Below are positions 1 through 7,035 of a stretch of DNA of 7,148 nucleotides, in pieces. A program made the position numbers and the translations under genes. The stretch's first letter is position 1, and the number at the start of each line of letters is the position of its first letter. Source of the DNA: an uncultured Planctomycetaceae bacterium (GTDB taxonomy: Bacteria; Planctomycetota; Planctomycetia; Pirellulales; UBA1268); assembly GCA_903949225.1 (NCBI GenBank), contig CAJAYZ010000795.1:1-7148 (forward strand), given 5' to 3'. The notes beneath the pieces were generated by a model. It searched no databases and had not been told where the DNA came from. It saw only the letters and a program-made list of their open reading frames with translations.

Positions 1-1449
1 CCGCACCCGAGCACCTACGGCGACTTCGACATCCGCCACGGGGCTGCCCTCTTCGACTACCACGCCAAGGTCGGCACCGAGGTCGGCGGTGTCCTCGACG
101 TCCTCTGCAAAACGCCCGGCGTCGAGCCGGTGCCGACCTACGGCGCCTGCTTCATCACTTCCGGTGGGCCGCTTTCGCCAGCGGCCTGGAGCCGGATCGA
201 GGGAGAGTTTCTCGAGGCCCTCCGCCAGGCGCCGCCGGCCGACGGCGTGATCTTCTGCATGCATGGCGCGATGGCCGGCCCGGCCGAGTGGGATCCGGAG
301 GGAAAGCTCCTCGAAGAAGCGCGAAAGATCCTCGGGGAGACAATCCCGATCGTCGTCTCGCTCGATCTCCACGGGATCCTCACCGAGCGGATGGTGAAGC
401 ACGCCGACGCAATCGTCGCCTACCACACCTATCCCCACGTCGACTTCTTCCAGACAGGCTCCCGCGCCGCCCAACTCCTGCTGCGGATCCTCGCCGATGG
501 CGTGAAGCCGGTGACGGCGGTCGTGCCGGTGCCGGCGCTCGTCCGCGGGGATGAGTTGATCACGGAGACCGGGCTCTTCGGCCGGGTGATCGCGCGGGCC
601 AAGGAGATCGAGACCGGCCCGGGGGGCCTCTCGGCAGGGATGTTCATCGGCAATCCGTTCACCGACGTGCCGAGCCTGCAGACCTACGCGTTCGTCGTCA
701 CCGATGGCGATGCCGCCCAAGCCGAGCGCGGAGCGCTCGAGCTGGCGCGGCACTTCTGGGAACACCACGAGCAGATGACCGTGCCGCTCTCGACGCTCGA
801 CGAGATGGTGGCAATCGTCACGGGGCACTCTGGCGCGGGCACGCTCGGCCTCGTTGACGCGGCCGACGCCACAAGCTCCGGCGCCTCTGGCGACTCCAAT
901 GCGGTCGTCAGCGCCCTCCTCGACGCTGGCTACCGGGGCCGCGTGCTCGCGCCGATCGTCGATGCGCCGGCCGTCGAAGCCGCTTTCAAGGCGGGGGTCG
1001 GTGGGACGGTGTTCACGACGCTCGGTGGCAAGCTCGATCCGGCGCGCTACCGGCCGCGCCCCGTGCAGGCCCGCGTCCGGCTCCTCGCCGATGGCCGGTT
1101 TCGCAGCGAGTCGTTCGGGGAGGAGTGGCAGGCCGGCCCGACGGCAGTCCTCGAGGCGGGGAACGTCACGTGGGTGGTGGGGAGCCGGGCTGTGAGTCTC
1201 TACGACCGCTCCTTCTTCCTCGCCCACGGTCAGGACCCGCGCCGCTACGATGGCGTCGTCATCAAGTCGCCCCACTGCCAGCACCACATGTATGCAGACT
1301 GGTGTGCGCGGATGATCAACATCGACGCCCCCGGGTCGTCGAGCGCCAATCTGAAATCGCTCGGCCACACCCGCTGCCCGCGGCCGATCTTCCCGCTCGA
1401 CGCACTCGTCCCCTTCAACCCGACCGCAACCCTTTTCACCCGACGCTGA
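1..1449 (+). CDS. M81 family metallopeptidase (MlrC/microcystinase C-like), 5' end outside window
   Basis: The reading frame is open from the first base, and the sequence before the first in-window GTG (130) already reads like this family (motif GTEVGGVLDVL), so the true start lies upstream and probably only about 15-25 residues are missing. In-window residues number 482. Numbered from base 1, the family landmarks are HGAM (His88), DLHG (Asp122, His124) and YHTYPHVD (His142, His146), then a GNPFTDVPS segment and a C-terminal MlrC-type domain with IKSPHC, IDAPG and CPRPIFPLD. In MlrC, Asp and His of the DxH motif plus a following His bind the catalytic zinc, and these are present. M81 proteins are zinc hydrolases. 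MlrC cleaves linearised microcystin, but most relatives have unknown substrates, so no microcystin role is claimed. The protein is probably cytoplasmic. It lies 18 nt before the next gene, so the two are probably cotranscribed. The family call is firm; the substrate is unknown. Confidence 0.9.
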   Translation, partial: PHPSTYGDFDIRHGAALFDYHAKVGTEVGGVLDVLCKTPGVEPVPTYGACFITSGGPLSPAAWSRIEGEFLEALRQAPPADGVIFCMHGAMAGPAEWDPEGKLLEEARKILGETIPIVVSLDLHGILTERMVKHADAIVAYHTYPHVDFFQTGSRAAQLLLRILADGVKPVTAVVPVPALVRGDELITETGLFGRVIARAKEIETGPGGLSAGMFIGNPFTDVPSLQTYAFVVTDGDAAQAERGALELARHFWEHHEQMTVPLSTLDEMVAIVTGHSGAGTLGLVDAADATSSGASGDSNAVVSALLDAGYRGRVLAPIVDAPAVEAAFKAGVGGTVFTTLGGKLDPARYRPRPVQARVRLLADGRFRSESFGEEWQAGPTAVLEAGNVTWVVGSRAVSLYDRSFFLAHGQDPRRYDGVVIKSPHCQHHMYADWCARMINIDAPGSSSANLKSLGHTRCPRPIFPLDALVPFNPTATLFTRR

Positions 1450-1453
1450 CTCC

Positions 1454-1458
1454 GGAGA
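1454..1458 (+). promoter_or_regulatory. Shine-Dalgarno site of the enolase-superfamily gene
   Basis: GGAGA sits 9 nt before the ATG at 1468, in the 18-nt gap after the M81 stop codon. It fixes the start of the downstream gene and supports cotranscription of the pair. Confidence 0.7.
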
Positions 1459-1467
1459 CAGACCCCG

Positions 1468-2598
1468 ATGAAGATCCGCGACATACGCTGTGCTGGCCTC
1501 CGTGGCGCGACCCCCGAGGGGGGCTGGAGCGTCGAGCTCAAGCCCGAGGACTGTGTCCACACGCTCGTCGTCGTCCACACCGACTCTGGCCCCATCGGCC
1601 TGGGGAGCGTGTTCACCAACGACGATGTGGTGCGCGCAGCAATCGCGCTGCTCGAGCCGCTGTGGCGCGGTGAGAGCGCGCTGGAGCCACAGCGCGTCAC
1701 CGAAAAGCTCCACCAGAACACCTTCTGGACCGGCCGCGGCGGCTCGCTCACGCATGCGATCAGCGGGATCGACATCGCCCTGTGGGATCTCTTCGGTCAG
1801 GCGACGGGGCAGCCGGTGGGGAGGCTCCTGGGGGGCCGCTACCGGGAGCGCGTCGCCCCCTATGCCTCGCTGCTCATGGAAGAGCCGGCGAAGATGCGCG
1901 AGCGGCTCTTGGCGGTGAAGGCCGAGGGCTTCCGGGCCTTCAAGATCGGCTGGGGGCCGTTTGGGCGCGTCAGCCGGAAGATGGACGAGCAAATCGTCCG
2001 CGCGGCGCGCGAGGCGGTCGGCCCCGATTGCAAGCTGATGGTCGATGCCGGCGGGAGCGACGCCCATTGGGCCAACGGCTACAAGTGGGCGATCAACGCC
2101 GCGCAGATGCTCGCCGACTATTCGGTCGACTGGTTCGAGGAGGCGCTGCGGCCCGATGCGCTCGACGACTTTGTCCTTCTCCGGGAACACTCGCCGGTGC
2201 CGATCGCCGGCGGCGAAGTCCTCACACGCCGGCAATCGTTTCTGCCGTTTCTCGCCGCGCGGGCCTTCGACATCGTTCAGCCCGACGTTACGAAAGTCGG
2301 CGGGATCAGCGAGGAAGCGCACATCGCCCGGATGGCCTGGGATCATGGCGTGAAGTTCATTCCGCACGGTTGGAACACGGCCGTCGGCCTGGCGGCCGAT
2401 CTCCAACTCGCCAGCGCCTTCCCCGACACCGACCTCGTCGAATACCTGACAGGCTCCCCGTTCATCGACGAGATCACGCAGGGAGGCTGGAAGCTCGACG
2501 CCGACGGCATGCTCGCGATTCCCTCAGGGCCCGGCCTCGGCCTCACGCTCGACCGCGCTGCGGTGAAGAAATACACCCGTGGCGAGGAGCTTTTCTGA
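1468..2598 (+). CDS. Mandelate racemase/muconate lactonizing enzyme-type enolase superfamily protein
   Basis: This is a complete 376-aa protein, the usual length for the family, with an N-terminal capping domain (about 1-125) and a TIM-barrel domain (about 140-376). The metal (Mg2+) ligands are readable: Asp193 (LMVDAGG), Glu224 (WFEEAL) and Glu250 (IAGGE). A mandelate-racemase-type His/Asp dyad is present as His300 (IPHGWN) and Asp273 (QPDVTK). On the other face, Lys159 (AFKIGWG) occupies the second position of the family's KxK motif, while the first position is Ala157. Members abstract the alpha-proton of a carboxylate to give an enolate; the His/Asp dyad points to racemase, acid-sugar dehydratase or lactone cycloisomerase chemistry rather than o-succinylbenzoate synthase or dipeptide epimerase. 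The substrate cannot be assigned; a hydroxy or sugar acid is the most likely class. The start is ATG 1468, supported by GGAGA upstream. It is probably cotranscribed with the preceding M81 gene. Confidence 0.92.
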   Translation: MKIRDIRCAGLRGATPEGGWSVELKPEDCVHTLVVVHTDSGPIGLGSVFTNDDVVRAAIALLEPLWRGESALEPQRVTEKLHQNTFWTGRGGSLTHAISGIDIALWDLFGQATGQPVGRLLGGRYRERVAPYASLLMEEPAKMRERLLAVKAEGFRAFKIGWGPFGRVSRKMDEQIVRAAREAVGPDCKLMVDAGGSDAHWANGYKWAINAAQMLADYSVDWFEEALRPDALDDFVLLREHSPVPIAGGEVLTRRQSFLPFLAARAFDIVQPDVTKVGGISEEAHIARMAWDHGVKFIPHGWNTAVGLAADLQLASAFPDTDLVEYLTGSPFIDEITQGGWKLDADGMLAIPSGPGLGLTLDRAAVKKYTRGEELF

Positions 2599-2680
2599 GC
2601 CGGACGGCAGTATGCCATCCCGGGCCATGCTTGACGCCGTCGGTCGACGTTGGCAGGCTGTCTTGGAAGTCTGCGTCCCC

Positions 2681-2686
2681 AGGGAG
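2681..2686 (+). promoter_or_regulatory. Shine-Dalgarno site deciding the sigma factor start
   Basis: AGGGAG lies 8 nt before the ATG at 2695. The longer in-frame alternative start, TTG at 2650, would place this site inside the coding region and lacks a comparable site of its own, so ATG 2695 is preferred. Confidence 0.7.
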
Positions 2687-2694
2687 CCGTCTTC

Positions 2695-3372
2695 ATGGAA
2701 TCGTCGCTGCTTCGACTTCCGATGCCCGAGGCCCCGATCGCGGAGTCGGTCTCGCGGCTGTTCCCACCCGAGGGCCCGAGGCCCCATGCTGGTGAGATGA
2801 TCGCGGCGTGCGTCGAGGCGGCCCGGGGATCGCTCAAGCTCCTCGCCGCAAGGCAGATCCCAGCCGAGTTGCGGGTGAAAGTGGCCCTCTCCGACCTCAT
2901 CCAGGAGACAGCCCTCGAGGCCTTCTCGAGCGCCGACCGCTTCGAAGGTTCCACTCGTCAGGAGCTCTTCGCTTGGCTGCGGAAGATCCTCCGTAACAAC
3001 GTCATCGACGCGGTCCGGCGATACCGCGACTGCCACGCCAGGGATTGTCGCCGTGAGCAGCCCCTCCAGGAGCTCTCTCCGCGGGACCACGACGATCGCT
3101 CGCTCGTCACCGACCGCCGCCCAGAGCTCTCGGCGATCCGCTCGGAACGCGATCAGGCCGTTCTCATGGCCATCGATTCGCTCCCAGAACCGCACGCCAC
3201 GGTGATCCGCCTGCGAATCTGGGACGACCTCAAGTTCCGTGAGATCGCCCATCGCTGCGGACGTTCCGAAGAGGCGGTGCGGAAGCTCTTTTTTCGGTCG
3301 CTCGTGCGTCTCAAAGAGGTGCTCGACGAGCACCCGGCCACCGGTGCCGAGCGTAAGTCCGTCGCGCGATGA
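2695..3372 (+). CDS. ECF-like sigma-70 family RNA polymerase sigma factor (planctomycete type)
   Basis: This is a 225-aa protein with two sigma domains. Region 2 spans about 35-112 and has the core-binding and promoter-melting helices SDLIQETALEAF (66-77) and AWLRKILRNNVIDAVRR (93-109). Region 4 spans about 155-210 and has SLPEPHATVIRLR followed by a helix-turn-helix (about 179-203) ending in EAVRKLFFRSLVRLKE. There is no region 1 or 3, as expected for an ECF factor. The linker between the domains (about 113-152) is long and highly charged. The N-terminal ~34 residues are proline-rich and unassigned. It should direct RNA polymerase to a dedicated promoter set. No anti-sigma gene is adjacent. 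The next gene, 19 nt downstream, encodes a membrane Ser/Thr kinase, a pairing known for several planctomycete ECF groups, so phosphorylation of this factor or of a partner is the likely control (inference). A 96-nt gap separates it from the upstream gene and probably holds its own promoter, although no convincing -35/-10 pair was found. Confidence 0.9.
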   Translation: MESSLLRLPMPEAPIAESVSRLFPPEGPRPHAGEMIAACVEAARGSLKLLAARQIPAELRVKVALSDLIQETALEAFSSADRFEGSTRQELFAWLRKILRNNVIDAVRRYRDCHARDCRREQPLQELSPRDHDDRSLVTDRRPELSAIRSERDQAVLMAIDSLPEPHATVIRLRIWDDLKFREIAHRCGRSEEAVRKLFFRSLVRLKEVLDEHPATGAERKSVAR

Positions 3373-3378
3373 GGCGCC

Positions 3379-3382
3379 GGAG
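3379..3382 (+). promoter_or_regulatory. Shine-Dalgarno site deciding the kinase start
   Basis: GGAG lies 9 nt before ATG 3392. The kinase frame stays open back to a GTG at 3239 inside the sigma gene, but that stretch is a shadow of the sigma coding sequence. This site and its spacing make ATG 3392 the start. Confidence 0.7.
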
Positions 3383-3391
3383 TTTCGACCC

Positions 3392-6300
3392 ATGCCCGGC
3401 GTTCCCGACTCACCCGACGACGAATCCTCCGAGGACCGTCTCGCCGAGCGGCTGGCGGACATTGACGACCGCATCTCCGGCCACGCCGGTTGCTCCGATT
3501 CGCCGCTGCGGATCGCCGAGGGCGAGCCAGCGGAGGCCCTGGCCGATCACCTTGATCTCCTTCTCGTCCTGCGGGCTGCCGCCGAGTCTGCGAGAACCAG
3601 CACCCCCGACGATGGAAAAGCGCCCGTGGTGATCGGTCCGTTCCGCGTCATCCGCGAGATCGGTCGGGGCGGATCGGCGATCGTTTACGAGGCCGACGAC
3701 CCCCGCCTCCGGCGTCGCGTGGCGCTGAAGGTGATTCGACCCGATGCTCTTCTCCTGCCCGGTTCGAAGCAGCGATTCCTCCGCGAGGCCGAACTTTCAG
3801 CCCGGCTCAACCATCCGCATGTCGTGACCGTCTACGAGGTGGGGGAGTCGGACGGCTTGGCCTACATCGCCGAGGAACTCTGCGCCGGCGGCACGCTCGG
3901 CGATTGGATGGCAGCACATCCGGGCCCCGCGGCCCCACGATTGGCGGCGGAGGTGGTTCGCGTCCTCGCCGAGGCGGTGGCCGTCGCGCACTGCTGCCGC
4001 GTGATCCACCGCGATATCACCCCGGGCAACGTGCTCCTCGCGGCCGACCCCCAGGGGGAGCTCGACATCGACGGCATCCACCATCGCGTCAAAATCGCCG
4101 ACTTCGGACTTGCCAAGGCGCTCACCGATGAGGGCAGCGATCCCGGCGGCCAGCTCACCACGTCCGGCACGCGCTTGGGAACGACGGCGTGGCTCGCGCC
4201 GGAGCAGGTGGGACCGAAGGATTTCGGACCGGTCAGCCCTGCGACCGACGTCCACGCCCTCGGCCTTCTCCTCGACCGGCTCCTGACGGGAGTCGCCCCG
4301 CACGCCGGTCGGTCGGAGCGCGAGATCTACTGCGAGCTCCTCCTCGGCGAGCCGCGGCCCGCCGATGACGTGATCCGCTCCCTCCCGCGCGACGTCGTCG
4401 CGGTGGGCCTCAAGAGCCGGGCCAAGCGTCCGGCGGATCGCTACGAGTCGGCGGCGGCGTTCGCCGCCGACCTCACCCGTTTCCTGGGCGGGGTTCCTAC
4501 GCTGGCGCGTCCGCGTTCCCCCCTCGAGCGCGTTGCCGGCTTCCTCCGCCGCCGCGCCGCTCCGATCGCAGTCACGGCGGCGACAAGCCTCGCGCTCGCG
4601 GCAGGCGCGATGGCGATCGGCATCCATTGGGCGTCGCTCGATCGCGAGAAGGCGATCCGGTCAAGCGAGATCGTGCGTGCCGCAGCCGTGCGGGCCGAGC
4701 AGGCCCGGACGGCGCAACGCGAGGCGGAGGAGGCGCAGCGGCTTCGCGAACTCGATGCGCTCTTCCGCGCCCGCAGCCGCGCGGAGGCCGCGCGGAAGGC
4801 GTTCGAGATCTGGCGGGCGGGTGATCCGAAGTCGGCGCGGCGGAGCCTCGCCGACGCGGGGATCGGCTCCGGGCTCGCGGCTCGCTGGCTCGCGGCCCGG
4901 TGCCGCGCCGAGGCCGCGCGGCTCCTCGACCGGGCGGAGCCCTCGAGTCCGTTCTTTTCCGAGCGTCCCGATCTCTACTGCATCGGCCGCTCTGATCGGG
5001 GCGACGTCGGGGTCGGGGGCGCCGACGGGACGCTGTTCGTGTTCCACGGCGATTCGCCAGCGCCGGCCTTCGCCATCCGCGCCCACGATGAGATCAACGA
5101 CGTCGTCTTCTCGCCCGACGGGCGATGGGTGGCGACGGCCGGTGAGGACGGGAAGGTGCGTATCTGGAGCCGCGATGACGGCACCCGCATCGGTGAGACC
5201 GACTCGGGTGGAGGGGGCTTGTTCGCCGTCGCCTTCTCCCCGCGAGGCGACCGCATCGCCTTCGGGGGCCGCGAGCGCACGCTCTCGATCCAGTCCGTCG
5301 CGGCCGACGGAGCGCCGTCCGGCCCCGTCGCACGACACCTGCCATTCGCTCCGGTGGAAGACGAAGCCGATCGGCCCGACCTCCAAGCGATCGTCTTCCT
5401 CGACGACGCCCGGGTCGCCGCGGCATCGGGCAACACGATCGCGATCCTCGGCGCCGACGACGGCATTCCGATCCGCGATCTGAAGCACGCCTTCGGCCGC
5501 GTCGGTCAACTCGTCCTCGCGCCTGACCGGTCGTTCGTGGTGTCGATCGGCACCGAAGCAGTGCCACACGTATGGGACACCGCCTCGGGAGCGCTGCTCC
5601 GGGAGCTCCCCCGGCACCCGGGCTGGGTGCAGGGGTGCGGGGTCTCGCCGAATGGACGCTCGATCGTCACCGGGTGCAAGGACGGCGTGATCCGCATCTT
5701 CGACGTGGCGACCGGCCTGGAGCAACGGCGGCTCATCGGCCATGAGGGGCGCACCTGGGACGTCGCGTGGGAGCACGCGGGCACGATCCTCTCGACCGGA
5801 GGCGACGGCTCGCTCAGGCGCTGGGAATTGGCGAAGCGGGCCGACCTCGCGGGATTCCATGAAGTCGTGGCGGAGGCCGGCTCCGTCGCGGGGATCGCGC
5901 CCTTCGGCACGTCGGGGGCTTGGCTCCTGCCGACGAGCACCTCCGAGGTCCTCCTCGCGGAGCCGGGGCGGGTGACCGAAGCCCGGGGCATCCGCATCCC
6001 GTTTGCGTCGCACGTCTCGGCGTCGCCCGACCGGCGTCTTGTCGCGGCGACGACCACGACCCCGGCGGGGCCTGGCCGGCCGATCCACGAGTGGACCTCG
6101 CGCGTGGTGCTCGTGGAGGCGGGGGCCGAAGGCCCCGTCGCCGTCGAGACCACGGAACTCGGCAGGCACTCGGCAGTCGCCGCGGCTGACGCGCGCCGGG
6201 TGTTCGCCGCCTCCGAGGGAATCGTCACGGCGATCGACGTCGCCACCGGCCGCACGACCTCTCTCGACACGTTCCCGACCGCGGTCGATGCGATGGCGGT

Positions 6301-6787
6301 CTCCGCCGCTGGTCCCCCGAGGCTCGCGATCGGACACGGCCCGAATGTCACGGTCTTCCCGCTCGGCGACGACGGCCTTCCGATCGTCGCCGAGCGGCAG
6401 GCGATCATGACCGGCGCCGGGACACTCGTCCGGTACGTTCTCACCCTGTCCTGGTCTCCCGACGGCACCCGATTGGCGGTCGGGATCCGGGATCGCGAGG
6501 TGCGGGTGCTCAGTGCGACGACCGGTCGCCAAGTCGGGGAGACAATCTCGATCGGCGGCGTGCCCGCCGGCCTCGCCTGGTCTGCCGACGGCACCACCCT
6601 CGTGATCGCCGACCGCGACGCGGTGCGACTGTGCGATGCGGCCACCGGGATCACGCTCGACGAGGTCCGTCCGGGCTGGCCAGTCGCGGCGGTGGGCGTG
6701 GAGGACGCGCCGGGTACGCCCGGCGCCGTCCTGGTGGCCGGCGGACACGACCGGGCCCGCCTCCTCCGCCTCGATCTCGCCCCCTGA
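3392..6787 (+). CDS. Transmembrane Ser/Thr protein kinase with C-terminal WD40 double propeller
   Basis: This is an 1131-aa protein. Residues 1-80 form an acidic, partly helical extension. The Hanks-type kinase domain (about 84-367) has the glycine loop GRGGSAIVY (91-99), ATP-binding Lys113 (VALKV), Glu132 of helix C, catalytic loop HRDITPGN (Asp208, Asn213), DFG 237-239, APE 269-271, Asp286 and Arg346, so it should be active. The catalytic loop has Thr210 where HRDLKP kinases have Lys. One hydrophobic helix (about 391-413) follows an Arg-rich stretch, placing the kinase in the cytoplasm and the remainder outside. An Ala/Arg/Glu-rich coiled coil (about 417-470) and a linker with IWRAGDPKSARRSL (471-506) lead to beta-propeller repeats from about 535 to the end, including WD40-like blades ending IWS, VWD, IFD and RWE. 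It should sense an external or envelope signal and phosphorylate cytoplasmic targets, most plausibly including the upstream sigma factor (inference). The gap to the sigma gene is 19 nt, so the two form an operon. Confidence 0.92.
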   Translation: MPGVPDSPDDESSEDRLAERLADIDDRISGHAGCSDSPLRIAEGEPAEALADHLDLLLVLRAAAESARTSTPDDGKAPVVIGPFRVIREIGRGGSAIVYEADDPRLRRRVALKVIRPDALLLPGSKQRFLREAELSARLNHPHVVTVYEVGESDGLAYIAEELCAGGTLGDWMAAHPGPAAPRLAAEVVRVLAEAVAVAHCCRVIHRDITPGNVLLAADPQGELDIDGIHHRVKIADFGLAKALTDEGSDPGGQLTTSGTRLGTTAWLAPEQVGPKDFGPVSPATDVHALGLLLDRLLTGVAPHAGRSEREIYCELLLGEPRPADDVIRSLPRDVVAVGLKSRAKRPADRYESAAAFAADLTRFLGGVPTLARPRSPLERVAGFLRRRAAPIAVTAATSLALAAGAMAIGIHWASLDREKAIRSSEIVRAAAVRAEQARTAQREAEEAQRLRELDALFRARSRAEAARKAFEIWRAGDPKSARRSLADAGIGSGLAARWLAARCRAEAARLLDRAEPSSPFFSERPDLYCIGRSDRGDVGVGGADGTLFVFHGDSPAPAFAIRAHDEINDVVFSPDGRWVATAGEDGKVRIWSRDDGTRIGETDSGGGGLFAVAFSPRGDRIAFGGRERTLSIQSVAADGAPSGPVARHLPFAPVEDEADRPDLQAIVFLDDARVAAASGNTIAILGADDGIPIRDLKHAFGRVGQLVLAPDRSFVVSIGTEAVPHVWDTASGALLRELPRHPGWVQGCGVSPNGRSIVTGCKDGVIRIFDVATGLEQRRLIGHEGRTWDVAWEHAGTILSTGGDGSLRRWELAKRADLAGFHEVVAEAGSVAGIAPFGTSGAWLLPTSTSEVLLAEPGRVTEARGIRIPFASHVSASPDRRLVAATTTTPAGPGRPIHEWTSRVVLVEAGAEGPVAVETTELGRHSAVAAADARRVFAASEGIVTAIDVATGRTTSLDTFPTAVDAMAVSAAGPPRLAIGHGPNVTVFPLGDDGLPIVAERQAIMTGAGTLVRYVLTLSWSPDGTRLAVGIRDREVRVLSATTGRQVGETISIGGVPAGLAWSADGTTLVIADRDAVRLCDAATGITLDEVRPGWPVAAVGVEDAPGTPGAVLVAGGHDRARLLRLDLAP

Positions 6788-6921
6788 AACGCCGGGGCGC
6801 CGCACGTCGCTCGCGCGAACGGCCCCTTTCGGCGACCCGGGCCATCGGTTCATCGCGGCAGCGGTGATCTTCCGCTGATTATCCCGAGGATTTCATAAAA
6901 GTGGCTTGATGCGGCCGCCCA

Positions 6922-6945
6922 CAACCTTTCGATTTCGACAGGTTG
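6922..6945. repeat. 24-nt imperfect inverted repeat, possible operator or hairpin
   Basis: CAACCT (6922-6927) and AGGTTG (6940-6945) are perfect reverse complements. Between them TCGA (6929-6932) and TCGA (6935-6938) share exactly the same symmetry centre. Ten of twelve symmetric positions match; only 6928/6939 and the central TT break the dyad. It lies 134 nt after the kinase stop and about 90 nt before the next start codon. This is a suitable place for a dimeric regulator operator; as RNA it would form a modest hairpin. No T-run follows, so an intrinsic terminator is unlikely. Confidence 0.5.
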
Positions 6946-7023
6946 CGTCGCTTCATGTCCGCAGACGTTTCCGAAGGTCGCCTTTGCCTATGGGGGGTTT
7001 TCCCTCGCTGAACAGTCTGCTTC

Positions 7024-7029
7024 GGAGAG
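7024..7029 (+). promoter_or_regulatory. Shine-Dalgarno site of the truncated exported-protein gene
   Basis: GGAGAG lies 6 nt before the ATG at 7036, with an in-frame GTG directly before it at 7033. It supports a translation start here even though only 113 nt of the gene are in the window. Confidence 0.6.
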
Positions 7030-7035
7030 ACCGTG

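Larger units (their letters stand above)
6788..7035. other. Intergenic region after the kinase, lower GC in its right half
   Basis: This 248-nt stretch has no credible gene. Its first ~80 nt remain GC-rich; from about 6870 it becomes relatively AT-richer, which suits a promoter region for the gene starting at 7036. It contains the inverted repeat described separately. A GC-rich stem with a 3-nt bulge could form between 6791-6797 and 6824-6833, but no T-run follows, so no intrinsic terminator is called. I could not identify a confident -35/-10 pair. Confidence 0.5.

Noticed and set aside
2631..2666. Possible promoter before the sigma gene: TTGACG (2631-2636) and a sigma-54-like TTGGCAGG with a later TTGG
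   Set aside because: The TTGACG has no acceptable -10 at 16-18 nt, and the sigma-54-like match has GG instead of GC and is off the required spacing by one base.
1782..2795. 337-codon + strand frame overlapping the enolase-superfamily gene
   Set aside because: It is an Arg/Pro/Gly-rich out-of-frame translation. The overlapping frame has intact catalytic residues and a ribosome-binding site.
2524..3474. 316-codon open frame on the - strand across the sigma gene
   Set aside because: It is a shadow of the sigma and flanking genes with no motif. The + strand frame has clear sigma domains.
4533..5483. 316-codon + strand frame within the kinase gene
   Set aside because: It is Arg/Ser-rich out-of-frame sequence with no motif and no upstream ribosome-binding site.
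6791..6833. GC-rich stem after the kinase stop as an intrinsic terminator
   Set aside because: The pairing needs a 3-nt bulge and a 20-plus-nt loop, and no T-run follows. Such pairings are common by chance at this GC content.
4661..6853. 730-codon open frame on the - strand, antisense to the kinase
   Set aside because: It lies entirely opposite the kinase coding sequence and its product is low-complexity, dominated by Arg, Gly, Asp and Pro with no recognisable motif. Long antisense frames are expected in DNA this GC-rich.
6869..6900. CATAAA-containing stretch as a -10 box
   Set aside because: There is only a weak match to a -10 and no matching -35 at the right distance. Planctomycete promoter motifs cannot be called from one instance.
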